A stretch of 44,250 nt of DNA from Andreesenia angusta (GTDB taxonomy: Bacteria > Bacillota > Clostridia > Tissierellales > Gottschalkiaceae), in the NCBI RefSeq assembly GCF_001855385.1, contig NZ_MKIE01000013.1, forward strand, positions 1 through 44,250. Direction: 5' to 3'. Below, piece after piece: positions 1-7,774 of this stretch (the stretch's first letter is position 1; every line of letters begins with the position of its first letter). Position numbers and translations under genes: made by a program. The notes below the pieces were generated by a model that did no database searches, was not told the origin of the DNA, and was given only the letters and a program-made list of their open reading frames with translations.

Positions 1-2
1 AG

Positions 3-104
3 AAGATCGGGAGTTACATAAAGTTCTACAACGAGAGCAGATATCAAAAAAGATTAAAGTGCCTGACTCCGATTGAATATCGAAATCAAGCACTATTAAC
101 CTAA
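3..104 (+). CDS. IS3-family transposase OrfB, C-terminal end (partial)
   Basis: The window opens inside this gene; only the last 33 residues are visible, ending ...TPIEYRNQALLT and a TAA stop. The pattern KFYN(E)xxRYQKRLKxLTPIEYR is typical of the extreme C-terminus of IS3-family (IS150-like) DDE transposases, after the catalytic glutamate. The catalytic domain lies off the window, so whether the gene is intact cannot be judged. A plausible element end follows 26 bases later. Confidence 0.8.
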   Translation, partial: KIGSYIKFYNESRYQKRLKCLTPIEYRNQALLT

Positions 105-129
105 TACCATGATGTTTAATTTAATTACC

Positions 130-154
130 TGTCTACTTGACAAGGATCAGTTCA
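130..154 (+). mobile_element. Right terminal end of the IS3-family element
   Basis: The stretch begins TGTCTACTTGACAAGG and ends ATCAGTTCA. IS3/IS150-type ends run TGA...TCA, and this one sits at the expected distance behind the transposase stop. The left end is outside the window, so the inverted-repeat match and the target duplication cannot be tested here. The element ends 23 bases from the stop codon of the SLH gene, so it inserted into the 3' flank without cutting that gene visibly. Confidence 0.55.
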
Positions 155-177
155 ATTCCTAAGCAGGTTCTTTTTTG

Positions 178-2967
178 CTATCTTACAACCAGTCTCTTTG
201 TTTCAACTACCACATCTCCGACTTTTACAGTCACTATATTTACGCTGTTTTTTGTAAGGTCTGAAGCGCTGATAGTTACTTCTCCATTATTAGAGCCTTC
301 AACAGGTCTAAGTGTCTTCGGATCCTTATCCGGCGCATCGGCCATATTTCTAATTTCTACTGATACTTTATCTATAACTCTTTTTACTTTTATTCCATTT
401 ATATCTGTCTGGTAAACTTTTATTGTGGTACTTTCATCCCCTATAAGCTCCGGCAAAAGTCCCTCTACAACCATTTTTTCCACTGATGATTCTGACGGCG
501 CCACTATTTTCATAGTTGCAGCTTTTTCAATCCCCTTGTATGAAAACTTACACTCCAGATTTCCTTCAAATCCAGTTTTCAGCTTTATTTCGAACTCATC
601 GTCTTTCCCCGACACTAAATCCTTGCTCTCTAGCAGTCCATCGCCGGATAATACTTCTATTTCTACATTCTCGTCCGGTACCATATATATCCCGTGCTGG
701 TCTCTTATTCTGACTTTCACAGTATGAGTTCTATCTTCATCCAGCAAACCTACCGCTGAGGACATTTCAGAAGTCCATCCTTCCAACTCTAGTTCTTTTG
801 GCTCAGATTTATCTACTGTTTCAAATTCTCCTGGAAGCATTATATCTGGATAGATTTTTCCGCCTTCACTGAATATAAGCTTGAAGCTTCCTGTTCCGTT
901 TACTACGTGGTTTATCTTGAATATATGATTTTCAGATAGAACTTCACCCTCTAAGCTATTATTTTTATCTCCTACACTTGCGATGTCGTTAGCTGATGAA
1001 CTCAAGGCTATATTTTGACCGCTTTTCAGCTTGATTTCTCCTATCTCTTCGAACTGATCCTTGGCCATTATATAGATGTAGTTTCTGTCGGAACCCTTAG
1101 GCAGCCTCTTTTCGACATTATCCCAATCCGGTCCATCTGCACCCGCAAACGTCCAGTCTACCACACTCACAACTCTTCTGTTTTCCCCTCTGATTCTTAT
1201 CTTCTCTATTACTATCTTTTCTCCTTTGTCGTTTATATACTCTATATCTACAAACTGGGTTACATTGTGAGTAAGATTCATCTCCTTGTCAGCTGTGAAT
1301 TCCTCATCTTCTCCGGTCACTTCATCCGTCCTTCTAACTGTAATTTCGCCTCTTACAGAGTCGGTTATATCCCTTCCAGCTTTATTATATGCCTTTAAGG
1401 ATATAAGTGCATCTTCTCCAGCTGGTAGTTCATGCTTATCTATCTCAACTCTAGCTATTGCGCTACCCTCTTTGTCATCGCTAGGGCTGTAGTCGTATGA
1501 ATCCTCTGCACCGTTTTCAAGGTCTTTTACAGTGAAAGTGTAGTCGCTTTCGTAGCTTAGTGCCTCTACAGTATTGACCAGTAGTACTCTCTTATCCCCA
1601 TTTTCATATGATACTCCGGCTAAAGTTATGCCTCCTATTTCCACATTTCCAGCTCCAGAAGGTGTCAGTATCTCAAGCCTTCTGTTTAAGGTCACTCTGT
1701 ATTTGTAGGCGTCTATCATCTCCACTTTTCTGATTTCTATATCAGTGGACTCTTCTCTGACTTCCACTTTCACTTCAAGGCTCTTCAGAAGCCCTTGCGT
1801 GTCCACTACGTTCTGCGGAAGTACTATTGTGCCTGTGGCTGTGTACTTTCCTGGCTTGTCTTTGCTGTAGTTTGGATCCAGCGTCCATCTTATCTGGGCC
1901 TCCATCCTCTCTCCGCCTATGACAGTTATACCTATCTTTTCAGGAAGCTGCGAAAGTGCATCCTCTCTAGTTGTGCCATACTCTACAGAGTACTCCTGTT
2001 GAGAAAGCGGGCTTATTCTGTTGAGTATCTTCTCTTCGGCCATTTCCTCTCTGCTCTTGTCTACAGTTATCGTAGCACTTACATCTTTAAGTGCTTTCTT
2101 GGGGTCTTCTATCCCCTTTGGAATCTCTATTTTTCCATAGATATAGTAGTTTCCAGAAATCTTCTGGTTGTAGTTTGTTCGCTCATAATCCCAGTTTATC
2201 TTCAAAAGAATTGTTTTGCCGTTTGTGAGTTTAACTGCCGCTTCTCTAGGTAGCTTTTCAACTGCGGATCCAAGCTCCACATCTTTCTCGACTCTTATGC
2301 TCAGGCTCTCCAGAAAGCTGTGCGATTCCACTGTTTCAAGGCTGTCGCCAGTTCCAGGCGTTTCAGGAATACTTTCAGAACCGCTTCCTCCACTTCCATT
2401 TTCCGGTTCTTTCCTGCCTTCAATGTTGTAGACAAGCTGGGAAACAGCCCCCCTGTATATCGAGGACTCCAATCCACCGGATATATCCTTCGTAAAACCG
2501 TATCTATCGGCTGTATATGAGTACCCGAGTGGATATCCCCCGAACTCCTCAGCTTCAACTTCTTTGCCCACGATTCTGACCATAGCTGCTAGAGCCTCTA
2601 TGTAGCTGATTTTTTCATCCGGACCAAATTTTCCATCTCCAGTTCCAACCATCCAGCCCTTTTTAACCACTGCCGCTATCTCCTTTGAAGCCCAGCTGTC
2701 TTTTGCATCTGCAAAGTCGGCTTTCTTGTCCAGCTTAAGCTTTCTCCATCTAGCCACCGTAACGGCAAACTCAGCCCTGGTTATCGTATTTGCCGGACGG
2801 AATGTACCGTCCGAGTATCCCGTAACTATGTCTTTGCTGTAGGTATACTCTATCGCCTTCTTGTATCTAGAATCCCCTATATCCTTAAGCGCTACGGCCC
2901 CGTATACCGGCAGAGACCCCATAAATATCGCCGTCGCAAGCGCAAGGCTCGCTATTCTCTTCTTCAT
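178..2967 (-). CDS. SLH-domain surface protein with Ig-like repeats
   Basis: This is a 929-residue exported protein expected to sit non-covalently on the cell wall. Residues 1-24 form a signal peptide (MKKR, hydrophobic stretch, VYGA). Residues about 27-195 hold two to three S-layer-homology repeats (TGYSDGTFRPANTITRAEFA; VGTGDGKFGPDEKISYIEAL). A Gly/Ser linker follows at about 200-215, then two repeats resembling bacterial Ig-like group 4 domains (each with W...Y.....G.Y...G.I.LP) at about 225-405. The remaining 500 residues are beta-rich and unrecognised. The ribosome site is AGGAGGGGT, just upstream of the ATG. The gene lies 14 bases behind the stop of the interrupted membrane gene and probably shares its transcript. 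Ligand or enzymatic role is unknown. Confidence 0.85.
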   Translation of the reverse strand: MKKRIASLALATAIFMGSLPVYGAVALKDIGDSRYKKAIEYTYSKDIVTGYSDGTFRPANTITRAEFAVTVARWRKLKLDKKADFADAKDSWASKEIAAVVKKGWMVGTGDGKFGPDEKISYIEALAAMVRIVGKEVEAEEFGGYPLGYSYTADRYGFTKDISGGLESSIYRGAVSQLVYNIEGRKEPENGSGGSGSESIPETPGTGDSLETVESHSFLESLSIRVEKDVELGSAVEKLPREAAVKLTNGKTILLKINWDYERTNYNQKISGNYYIYGKIEIPKGIEDPKKALKDVSATITVDKSREEMAEEKILNRISPLSQQEYSVEYGTTREDALSQLPEKIGITVIGGERMEAQIRWTLDPNYSKDKPGKYTATGTIVLPQNVVDTQGLLKSLEVKVEVREESTDIEIRKVEMIDAYKYRVTLNRRLEILTPSGAGNVEIGGITLAGVSYENGDKRVLLVNTVEALSYESDYTFTVKDLENGAEDSYDYSPSDDKEGSAIARVEIDKHELPAGEDALISLKAYNKAGRDITDSVRGEITVRRTDEVTGEDEEFTADKEMNLTHNVTQFVDIEYINDKGEKIVIEKIRIRGENRRVVSVVDWTFAGADGPDWDNVEKRLPKGSDRNYIYIMAKDQFEEIGEIKLKSGQNIALSSSANDIASVGDKNNSLEGEVLSENHIFKINHVVNGTGSFKLIFSEGGKIYPDIMLPGEFETVDKSEPKELELEGWTSEMSSAVGLLDEDRTHTVKVRIRDQHGIYMVPDENVEIEVLSGDGLLESKDLVSGKDDEFEIKLKTGFEGNLECKFSYKGIEKAATMKIVAPSESSVEKMVVEGLLPELIGDESTTIKVYQTDINGIKVKRVIDKVSVEIRNMADAPDKDPKTLRPVEGSNNGEVTISASDLTKNSVNIVTVKVGDVVVETKRLVVR

Positions 2968-2981
2968 AATTACCCCTCCTG

Positions 2982-3165
2982 TTATCCCATCATGTTTATT
3001 CTCTTTACAACCTCTTCCCTGTCGAACCTTTCGTATTCCGGAACGGGAATGAGCACTGTCCTCTCCCAGTCCCCTTTTGTAAAGTAGCTTCTGTAGCTGA
3101 CCGCTATGCTCTCGCTCTCCTTGTCGAACTCGGCCACTCCGAAGTCCCTCGCCCTGCCTCTGGTT
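2982..3165 (-). pseudogene. 3' part of membrane-protein gene cut by the IStron
   Basis: This open frame has no start. It reads TRGRARDFGVAEFD..., continues through SYRSYFTKGDW and IPVPEYERFD, and stops at TAA (2982-2984). It aligns in direction and character with the end of the piece at 5340-5860 (IVTRDGAVINGDVV). Joined at the proposed boundaries, the two give one 705-base frame (234 residues plus stop). If the group I intron splices, the full protein could still be made; if not, the gene is dead. The boundary base is inferred, uncertain by a few nucleotides. Confidence 0.7.
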
Positions 3166-3363
3166 CTAAAAACATGTACAAATGTACTCGTTTATAGATA
3201 ATTCGCACTTATGCCACATCTATGGCTAAGCCTTGGTTGGGCCAGTTGGTTATCCCACAACCATATTTAAAAACAGTATGATTTAGTCTTTATTCAACCC
3301 TCTTTTCAGATAAAATACAAGCTCTGCAGTGCAGGCTACCGGTATTTGTGATTGAATAGCTGA
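3166..3363 (-). ncRNA. Putative TnpB guide RNA (omega/reRNA) scaffold at the right end
   Basis: TnpB nucleases use an RNA made from the 3' end of their own gene and the element's right end, with the guide read from flanking host DNA. This segment has no coding frame and can form several hairpins on the minus strand, for example GGTT/AACC near 3243, GCCA/TGGC near 3220 and GTACA/TGTAC at 3176-3187. The guide would then be the host sequence from about 3165 downwards. The scaffold's 5' limit is unknown and may extend into tnpB. This is inferred from position and family knowledge, not from a matched model. Confidence 0.5.
3176..3187 (-). repeat. Right-end hairpin of the IStron
   Basis: GTACAAATGTAC forms a 5-base stem (GTACA/TGTAC on the minus strand) about 10 bases inside the proposed right end. 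IS200/IS605 elements carry such subterminal hairpins for TnpA recognition in place of inverted repeats. It is short and could arise by chance. Confidence 0.4.
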
Positions 3364-4806
3364 CTATTGTCTATCTATTCGTGCTTGGAGTATCTCTTTT
3401 ACTTTCCTGTAGTCGGTGTGTAGCTTTATTTCGCTGTCGTCTCTTCGCTTCAGTATATTTAAACTTGCATTTATATCGGCATCTATTGTTCCACAGTTGG
3501 TACAGTTGAATACTTCTCCACTTCTCGCTCCAAATTCTCCACATTTACTGCATATCTGACTAGTATAGGCCGGGTTTATATAAGTGTACTTTATGCTGTT
3601 GTATTCGCATTTAAATTCAAGCCTGGCTTTTATATATCCCTTTATCCATCTGGAGAGCTTACGCTTTACCGACTTTGGAAATCTGTCGTTCCAGCTTGCA
3701 AAGCTCAGGTCTTCCATGACTATTTCTCCTGGCTCTTCATTTTTTATCAAGCCGTTTATGGAGTGGTTTATATATGACTTCACCCTCTGGTCATGTTTAG
3801 CTTTTTTACGATTGTATTTTATTTTCCCTAAGTTGTTCAGCTCTATGTTCTGTGCTGCTGCATAGTTCCCTTCGCTCAGATACCTGTTTTTAAGTGCATA
3901 GAATCTGTTTCTTGCACTGTTCACCTCTTTCAGCCTCTCTGTCTCTTCGCTCAGATAGTTGTTCAAGTTTTCTCCATAGGTTGTCTTACCTGAAACAGCA
4001 AACAGTGTCCTGTAGCCCTTGTCTATCCCTATTATGTTCTGATAGCCATGCTTCTTTTTCGCTATCTTCAAAGGGCAGTGCAGTTCTATTCTGTTGTCCT
4101 TGAACTTCACAGTCATAGTTCTGTCGTAGATGTTTCGGTCTTTAAGTTTTACAGTTACTCGCTTTCCCTTTTTAGTGGAGCTTATCCTTATTTGACCGTC
4201 ACCGTACGAGTAGAGTCCAGTGTCTATAGAGAAAGTGTCTGTGTTGGAATACGGCACTTTTCCTTTGTACTTTCTGGTCAGCCTTCTTATAAGGCTGTTC
4301 AGGTATCCTGTGTCTAATCTATACAGTTTTATTGCTTCTGGAATTTGAATGCTTTTGTTTTGAAGTATCCGCTGATACAGTTCATCGGCCTTCAGTATAT
4401 ACCTTATATAATGCAGTTCCTGTTTTGACAGCTTTTTGTTCTTGTTTACAGCGCTCTTTACTCTCAGCTTTATATTGCTCCAGCTGCTCTTTATATTCGA
4501 TACGGCTTCCGAAAGGGCCAGCTTCCAGTACCTTGCTGGAAGCTTCCATTGCTCTGCGAACTTGGTCTTCACCCATTCGTCTCTGATATCCCTATCTCTT
4601 TTGATCAGGACTATACTGTTTATTCCGCTGTATCTGGAGTAGACGTAGTTTTTTACACACCTGTATCTCTCTCCTATAAGTTTAAGTTCCTTAAGCGCAT
4701 TATTGTCCAAGCTGTATGAGTGCTGTTTCACAGTCTTGACTACAGTTTCCAACTCTCTCACCTCTTCTGTTAACACCATTCTATAACAAAACGGTGTACA
4801 GAACAA
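3364..4806 (-). CDS. tnpB: TnpB RNA-guided nuclease of the IStron
   Basis: This is a 480-residue IS605-family OrfB protein, the ancestor type of Cas12. The RuvC-like catalytic triad looks complete: D262 in IGIDKG, E365 in VMEDLSF and D444 in DADINAS. A four-cysteine zinc finger (CSKCG...CTNCG) lies between the last two. The first 200 residues are lysine-rich and helical. No frameshift or stop interrupts it. The start is uncertain: TTG at 4806 and ATG at 4779 (MVLTEEV) both lack a clear ribosome site. Family knowledge says TnpB cuts the empty donor site using the guide RNA and so helps the element persist. It lies inside the intron-like element, downstream of the ribozyme core. Confidence 0.9.
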   Translation of the reverse strand: MFCTPFCYRMVLTEEVRELETVVKTVKQHSYSLDNNALKELKLIGERYRCVKNYVYSRYSGINSIVLIKRDRDIRDEWVKTKFAEQWKLPARYWKLALSEAVSNIKSSWSNIKLRVKSAVNKNKKLSKQELHYIRYILKADELYQRILQNKSIQIPEAIKLYRLDTGYLNSLIRRLTRKYKGKVPYSNTDTFSIDTGLYSYGDGQIRISSTKKGKRVTVKLKDRNIYDRTMTVKFKDNRIELHCPLKIAKKKHGYQNIIGIDKGYRTLFAVSGKTTYGENLNNYLSEETERLKEVNSARNRFYALKNRYLSEGNYAAAQNIELNNLGKIKYNRKKAKHDQRVKSYINHSINGLIKNEEPGEIVMEDLSFASWNDRFPKSVKRKLSRWIKGYIKARLEFKCEYNSIKYTYINPAYTSQICSKCGEFGARSGEVFNCTNCGTIDADINASLNILKRRDDSEIKLHTDYRKVKEILQARIDRQ

Positions 4807-4886
4807 GTGTTCTGTCTCTTTTCATCATATTGTTTTTAAATACGGTTGTCCTGAATTATCCAGTACTTTGTACATGTCTTTAGATT

Positions 4887-5339
4887 GTTCATACAGAGCC
4901 GCTACGCCCCGTACAGTTCTCTTATGAACTTCTTATGCTTTCACATAAGCACAGACTATATCACCACCCATAAGGGTGCTCCCCATTTCCCCTGTCAATA
5001 GCTTACAGGGTACGAGATTCCTCTCTAGTCGTTGAACGTTCCCCTCTTCGGGGCTTCGCTGCTGATTACCCATTGTCTCAGTGTTTAGGATTTAACCCTG
5101 CACCATCCAGTTGATTTTTTCTGCTTTCGGCACTTTCACGCTTGAGCTTTTTTCATCTCTACGTTGTAGTTCAACTGGCTTTAGGGACTTCCAGCAATTA
5201 AAGGAGTTTTGGGTAGACAACATCTACCACTCTGCACTCTTTACGAATGCAGGGAGCTGTTTTCATAAAACATTTATACCTTTTTACACTCTTGTGTATG
5301 TTTTTCTATGTTTTATGCAACTATTTGTTGCTCCAGCAG
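4887..5339 (-). ncRNA. Group I intron ribozyme core (IA-like) at the 5' end of the IStron
   Basis: On the minus strand the classical conserved elements are readable. GGGTAATCAGCAGCGAAGCC is followed by AACGTTCAACGACTAG (5040-5025) and then by GATATAGTC near 4960. GACTA with TAGTC gives P7, the guanosine site. GTTGAAC (5175-5169) with GTTCAAC (5037-5031) gives P3. Peripheral helices include CATAAAACAT/ATGTTTTATG, GGTAGA/TCTACC, a CTTATG/CATAAG hairpin and a closing GTTCATA/TATGAAC helix at 4887. I could not assign P1 and its guide sequence, so the exact 5' splice site is not proven. The 3' splice site should be the element's far end, beyond tnpB. Confidence 0.88.
5317..5331 (-). repeat. Left-end hairpin of the IStron
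   Basis: GCAAC-AAATA-GTTGC on the minus strand is a perfect 5-base stem with a 5-base loop, starting 8 bases inside the proposed left end. It matches the subterminal hairpin position of IS200/IS605 left ends and also lies within the first part of the intron RNA. Confidence 0.5.
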
Positions 5340-5860
5340 ACGACGTCTCCGTTTATAACGGCCCCGTCCCTTGTCACAATTACATAGGCCTTGTCCTCTA
5401 TGTACTTTAGGTGCCTGTAGTTGATATATATACCCATTCCACCCAAGAGCACCACCGCTCCGTAGATTCCAAGCACAACCAGCTTTTCCTCAAGCAGTAT
5501 AAGCATAGGTATAAATATTATCGTCCCGAGTATCAATATCATTATCATCATTCCCATGCTGGCAGTTCTCATGTCCTGCTTTTCCTCGGCCAGCTTCCGC
5601 CTCCAGGTGCTCGAGTCGTACACCCACTTTGCCAGCACTGTGTTTTCAGCCATGGCCTCTTCCATTATCCTGGACTTCTCCCTGAATAGAAGTACCCCTG
5701 AAATCCATGCAGAGAGCGCTACGAATATCCCAAGCAGCACAAGCGCACCGCCTCCGTCGTACATCTCTATCCCCACAAACTCCGGAATCAAACTTATGAA
5801 CACCCCTAGAAGCGCTATTCCGTATGTAATCCATAGATTTCTCTTTTGCGTATTTTTCAT
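5340..5860 (-). pseudogene. 5' part of membrane-protein gene cut by the IStron
   Basis: This piece encodes about 173 residues from an ATG at 5860 (MKNTQKRN) with ribosome site GAGGTG six bases before it. Four membrane segments are visible: residues about 9-30, 38-60, 101-122 and 127-147. A soluble tail follows (YIEDKAYVIVTRDGAVINGDVV). Unspliced, the frame runs a further nine codons into the element and stops at a TAG (5321-5323). The tail continues naturally in the fragment at 2982-3165. Function is unknown; I recognise no family. It probably begins the transcript that includes the SLH gene. Confidence 0.7.
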
Positions 5861-5927
5861 CGTCTTCACCTCACTCTTATCGTTTTCTCTTTTTTCGATT
5901 ATACCACAGAAATTCGCCTCTAATTAG

Positions 5928-5962
5928 AAAAAGCCCACCGACAATTGTGCCAGTGGGCTTTT
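5928..5962 (-). terminator. Terminator behind the permease pair
   Basis: AAGCCCACC and its partner GGTGGGCTT analogue (AGTGGGCTTTT) form a stem with A-rich and T-rich flanks on both sides. It serves the minus-strand permease genes, which end at 5975. Confidence 0.7.
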
Positions 5963-5974
5963 CAGCAGTTTCCC

Positions 5975-6508
5975 TTAATCCAGCTCCACGCTCTGGTAGA
6001 GCTCCTCTATCTCGTTCTTGGACATCAGCCTCTCTGTAACTATGGCTATTATCGCTATTACAGGAAGGTTCAAAAGAAACCTCGTTATGGTGAACTTCGT
6101 CCCGAGCGCCGATGCCTCAAACAGCAGCAGTGGTATCTTAGTGGTGGACCATGCCCCTATAAACACAAGCACGTTTGAGATTTTGGACCGCTTTGCAAGC
6201 AGCACCTTCGCAACAGGAAAAGCCGCATAGAGCGGGCCTGCCGCCGCCGACCCTATAAAGAATCCCAGCAGAACCCCTTTTATTCCGGAGCCTTCTCCCA
6301 TGTACTTGACCATGGTCTCCTTCTCCACCCATACGTCTAGGAGGCCTAAGAGTATGAATATAGGCGGAACTACCATCAAGAGCTCTTTCAAGTTTCTCCC
6401 CACTATGTTGAATGACTCTTTTCCAAGCTCAGGCGATGCAAATACTAGAATTACATTGACTACAAATAATCCTAAAAATATCTTATACTTCTTTATATAC
6501 TCATTCAT
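5975..6508 (-). CDS. Permease half, COG0701/ArsP-like (second subunit)
   Basis: This 177-residue integral membrane protein has about five hydrophobic segments. Features such as GFFIGSAAAGPLYAAFPVA and GAWSTTKIPLLLFEASALG recall the permease family of COG0701 (pfam03773), whose usual members are about 300-350 residues. The upstream gene is similar in size and style, and the two overlap by one base (TAATG). Together they would make one normal-length permease, so they probably act as a heteromer. The substrate is unknown; relatives move arsenicals or other small oxyanion and thiol-linked compounds. A Crp-family regulator is divergently transcribed. Confidence 0.65.
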   Translation of the reverse strand: MNEYIKKYKIFLGLFVVNVILVFASPELGKESFNIVGRNLKELLMVVPPIFILLGLLDVWVEKETMVKYMGEGSGIKGVLLGFFIGSAAAGPLYAAFPVAKVLLAKRSKISNVLVFIGAWSTTKIPLLLFEASALGTKFTITRFLLNLPVIAIIAIVTERLMSKNEIEELYQSVELD

Positions 6509-6984
6509 TACAACAGCACCCCCATAAGTATCGCTACCACAAACGAAAGCACAAAGGCCATTGAGTTCCTTATAGTGGTTATCTTCTTGCCGAAAGTCCT
6601 GGCCTCCATAGGTATTGTGACTATTCCGACCATCATAAGCGTAGATACAAAAGTGGCTATTTGCACAGTTCCAGCTCCATTCTGAAGAAGCGCCGCGGCC
6701 AGCGGAAAGGCCACAAAGGCCGGTATAAGCGTGATGGAGCCTATAAGTCCCGCTATTATCATCCCGAGCGCTCCCGACTCCCCTCCTATTATCTTGGAAA
6801 TCAGCTCTGGGTCAAGCCAAGATAGTATAAGCCCTATTATCATTATGATCGACAGAAGCTGTGGCATCATGGCCTCGAAAGACTTCCAAGCCTTTTTAAG
6901 CGCCTGCTTCGTCTTTTTCTTACTCTTTACAGCGGATATGATTACAAGTGTTATTGCAAGCGCATAAAGTATTTTAGTAAACAT
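6508..6984 (-). CDS. Permease half, COG0701/ArsP-like (first subunit)
   Basis: This 158-residue membrane protein starts with an ATG behind AAGGAGAC. It has an N-terminal membrane segment, a basic loop (KSKKKTKQALKKAWKS) and three or four further segments. GSITLIPAFVAFPLAAALLQ, and the threonine/serine-rich run ending in VTIPMEARTFG, resemble the core motif of the partner gene. This suggests that both derive from the two halves, or a duplicated half, of a COG0701 permease. It is translationally coupled to the gene at 5975-6508. Confidence 0.65.
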   Translation of the reverse strand: MFTKILYALAITLVIISAVKSKKKTKQALKKAWKSFEAMMPQLLSIIMIIGLILSWLDPELISKIIGGESGALGMIIAGLIGSITLIPAFVAFPLAAALLQNGAGTVQIATFVSTLMMVGIVTIPMEARTFGKKITTIRNSMAFVLSFVVAILMGVLL

Positions 6985-7044
6985 AATCTTCGTCTCCTTT
7001 CTTGATCTTATGAGACTATTATATGCTAAAATATACTCAATATA

Positions 7045-7060
7045 TGTAACCGCTGTTACA
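7045..7060. promoter_or_regulatory. Palindromic operator TGTAAC-N4-GTTACA
   Basis: A perfect 6+6 inverted repeat with a four-base centre lies between the divergent permease and Crp-family genes. It is 61 bases from the permease start and 34 bases from the regulator start. The two-fold symmetry and size suit a Crp/Fnr-family dimer, so the neighbouring regulator is the obvious candidate binder. Binding is inferred. Confidence 0.55.
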
Positions 7061-7093
7061 AAGCTGTTGTTTTTAAATTTTGGAGGTGTTTTT

Positions 7094-7774
7094 TTGGATA
7101 TGCATTATGTAGTAGATGTACTTTCAGGCAATGCGCTTTTTAAGGGAATCGATCCTGCTAGAATTGAATATCTGATTTCACTTTGCAGATACAATATGCT
7201 CAGTCTCTCAGCCGACACTATAATATCCTCTGAAAACGAGCCCTGCAAGAGCATGGGCTTTGTGCTGGATGGGAAAGTGTCTAACTGCAAGACAAGCCCT
7301 TCTGGCAGCAATGTAGTTGTAAAGACTATGGTCAAGGGCGAGTATTTCGCAGAGGCGCTTGTGTTCTCGTCTTCTGGGGAATGCCCGTCCACCATAGTGG
7401 CTGAGAAAAACAGCACCGTGCTTATGATCTCGGCCAAGGATGTGCTGATCATATGCGAGGAGGAGCCTGTGTTTTTAAGGAACTTGCTGGTAAGCCTTTC
7501 AGACAAGGTCTTTATGCTAAACAAGAAGATAAGGCTGCTCTCTTATCCGTCTGTAAGGCAGAGGCTGGCCAGCTTCCTTTTAGACGAAATGCACAAGCAC
7601 CACTCTTCCAAGCTCACCCTCGACAAGACAAGAGAGGAGCTTTCCGAGTATATAGGAGTGGCCCGCCCTTCAGTGTCCAGAGAGCTCTCTAAGATGGCTG
7701 AAGACGGGCTTATCTCGGTTTCAAGGAGGTCCATAGAGATACTGGACGCAGAAGCGCTTAGCAGCATTCTATAG
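7094..7774 (+). CDS. Crp/Fnr-family transcription regulator
   Basis: This is a protein of about 226 residues with a cyclic-nucleotide-binding-like beta roll (about 15-120), a long dimer helix (about 125-150) and a winged helix-turn-helix. The recognition helix reads GVARPSVSRELSKM. The start is taken as TTG at 7094, because GGAGGTG (7082-7088) is well spaced from it; ATG at 7100 is the alternative. It has no cysteine cluster of the FNR kind, so its signal is unknown. It is divergent from the permease pair with a palindrome between them, which suggests it controls that pair and itself. Confidence 0.85.
   Translation: MDMHYVVDVLSGNALFKGIDPARIEYLISLCRYNMLSLSADTIISSENEPCKSMGFVLDGKVSNCKTSPSGSNVVVKTMVKGEYFAEALVFSSSGECPSTIVAEKNSTVLMISAKDVLIICEEEPVFLRNLLVSLSDKVFMLNKKIRLLSYPSVRQRLASFLLDEMHKHHSSKLTLDKTREELSEYIGVARPSVSRELSKMAEDGLISVSRRSIEILDAEALSSIL

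Larger units (their letters stand above)
3166..5339 (-). mobile_element. IStron: group I intron fused to a TnpB-only IS605-type element
   Basis: On the minus strand the element has a hairpin near its left end (5317-5331), a group I intron core (5339-4887), an intact tnpB (4806-3364) and a structured right end with a small hairpin (3176-3187). This matches IStrons of the CdISt1 type known from Clostridioides difficile, C. botulinum and the Bacillus cereus group. No TnpA (Y1 HUH transposase) gene is present, so movement would need TnpA from elsewhere. The ends are inferred from three facts: the host frame is restored, a U precedes the left end, and a G is the last base at the right end. Host sequence lies on both sides. 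Confidence 0.8.

Noticed and set aside
4858..5339. Group II intron or a plain untranslated leader upstream of tnpB
   Set aside because: No reverse transcriptase, no GUGYG start and no domain V. The P3/P7 pairings and the AACGTTCAACGACTAG block are those of group I.
3166..5339. A TnpA (Y1 HUH) transposase gene within the element
   Set aside because: No second frame with the HUH and tyrosine motifs exists between the proposed ends; only tnpB is present.
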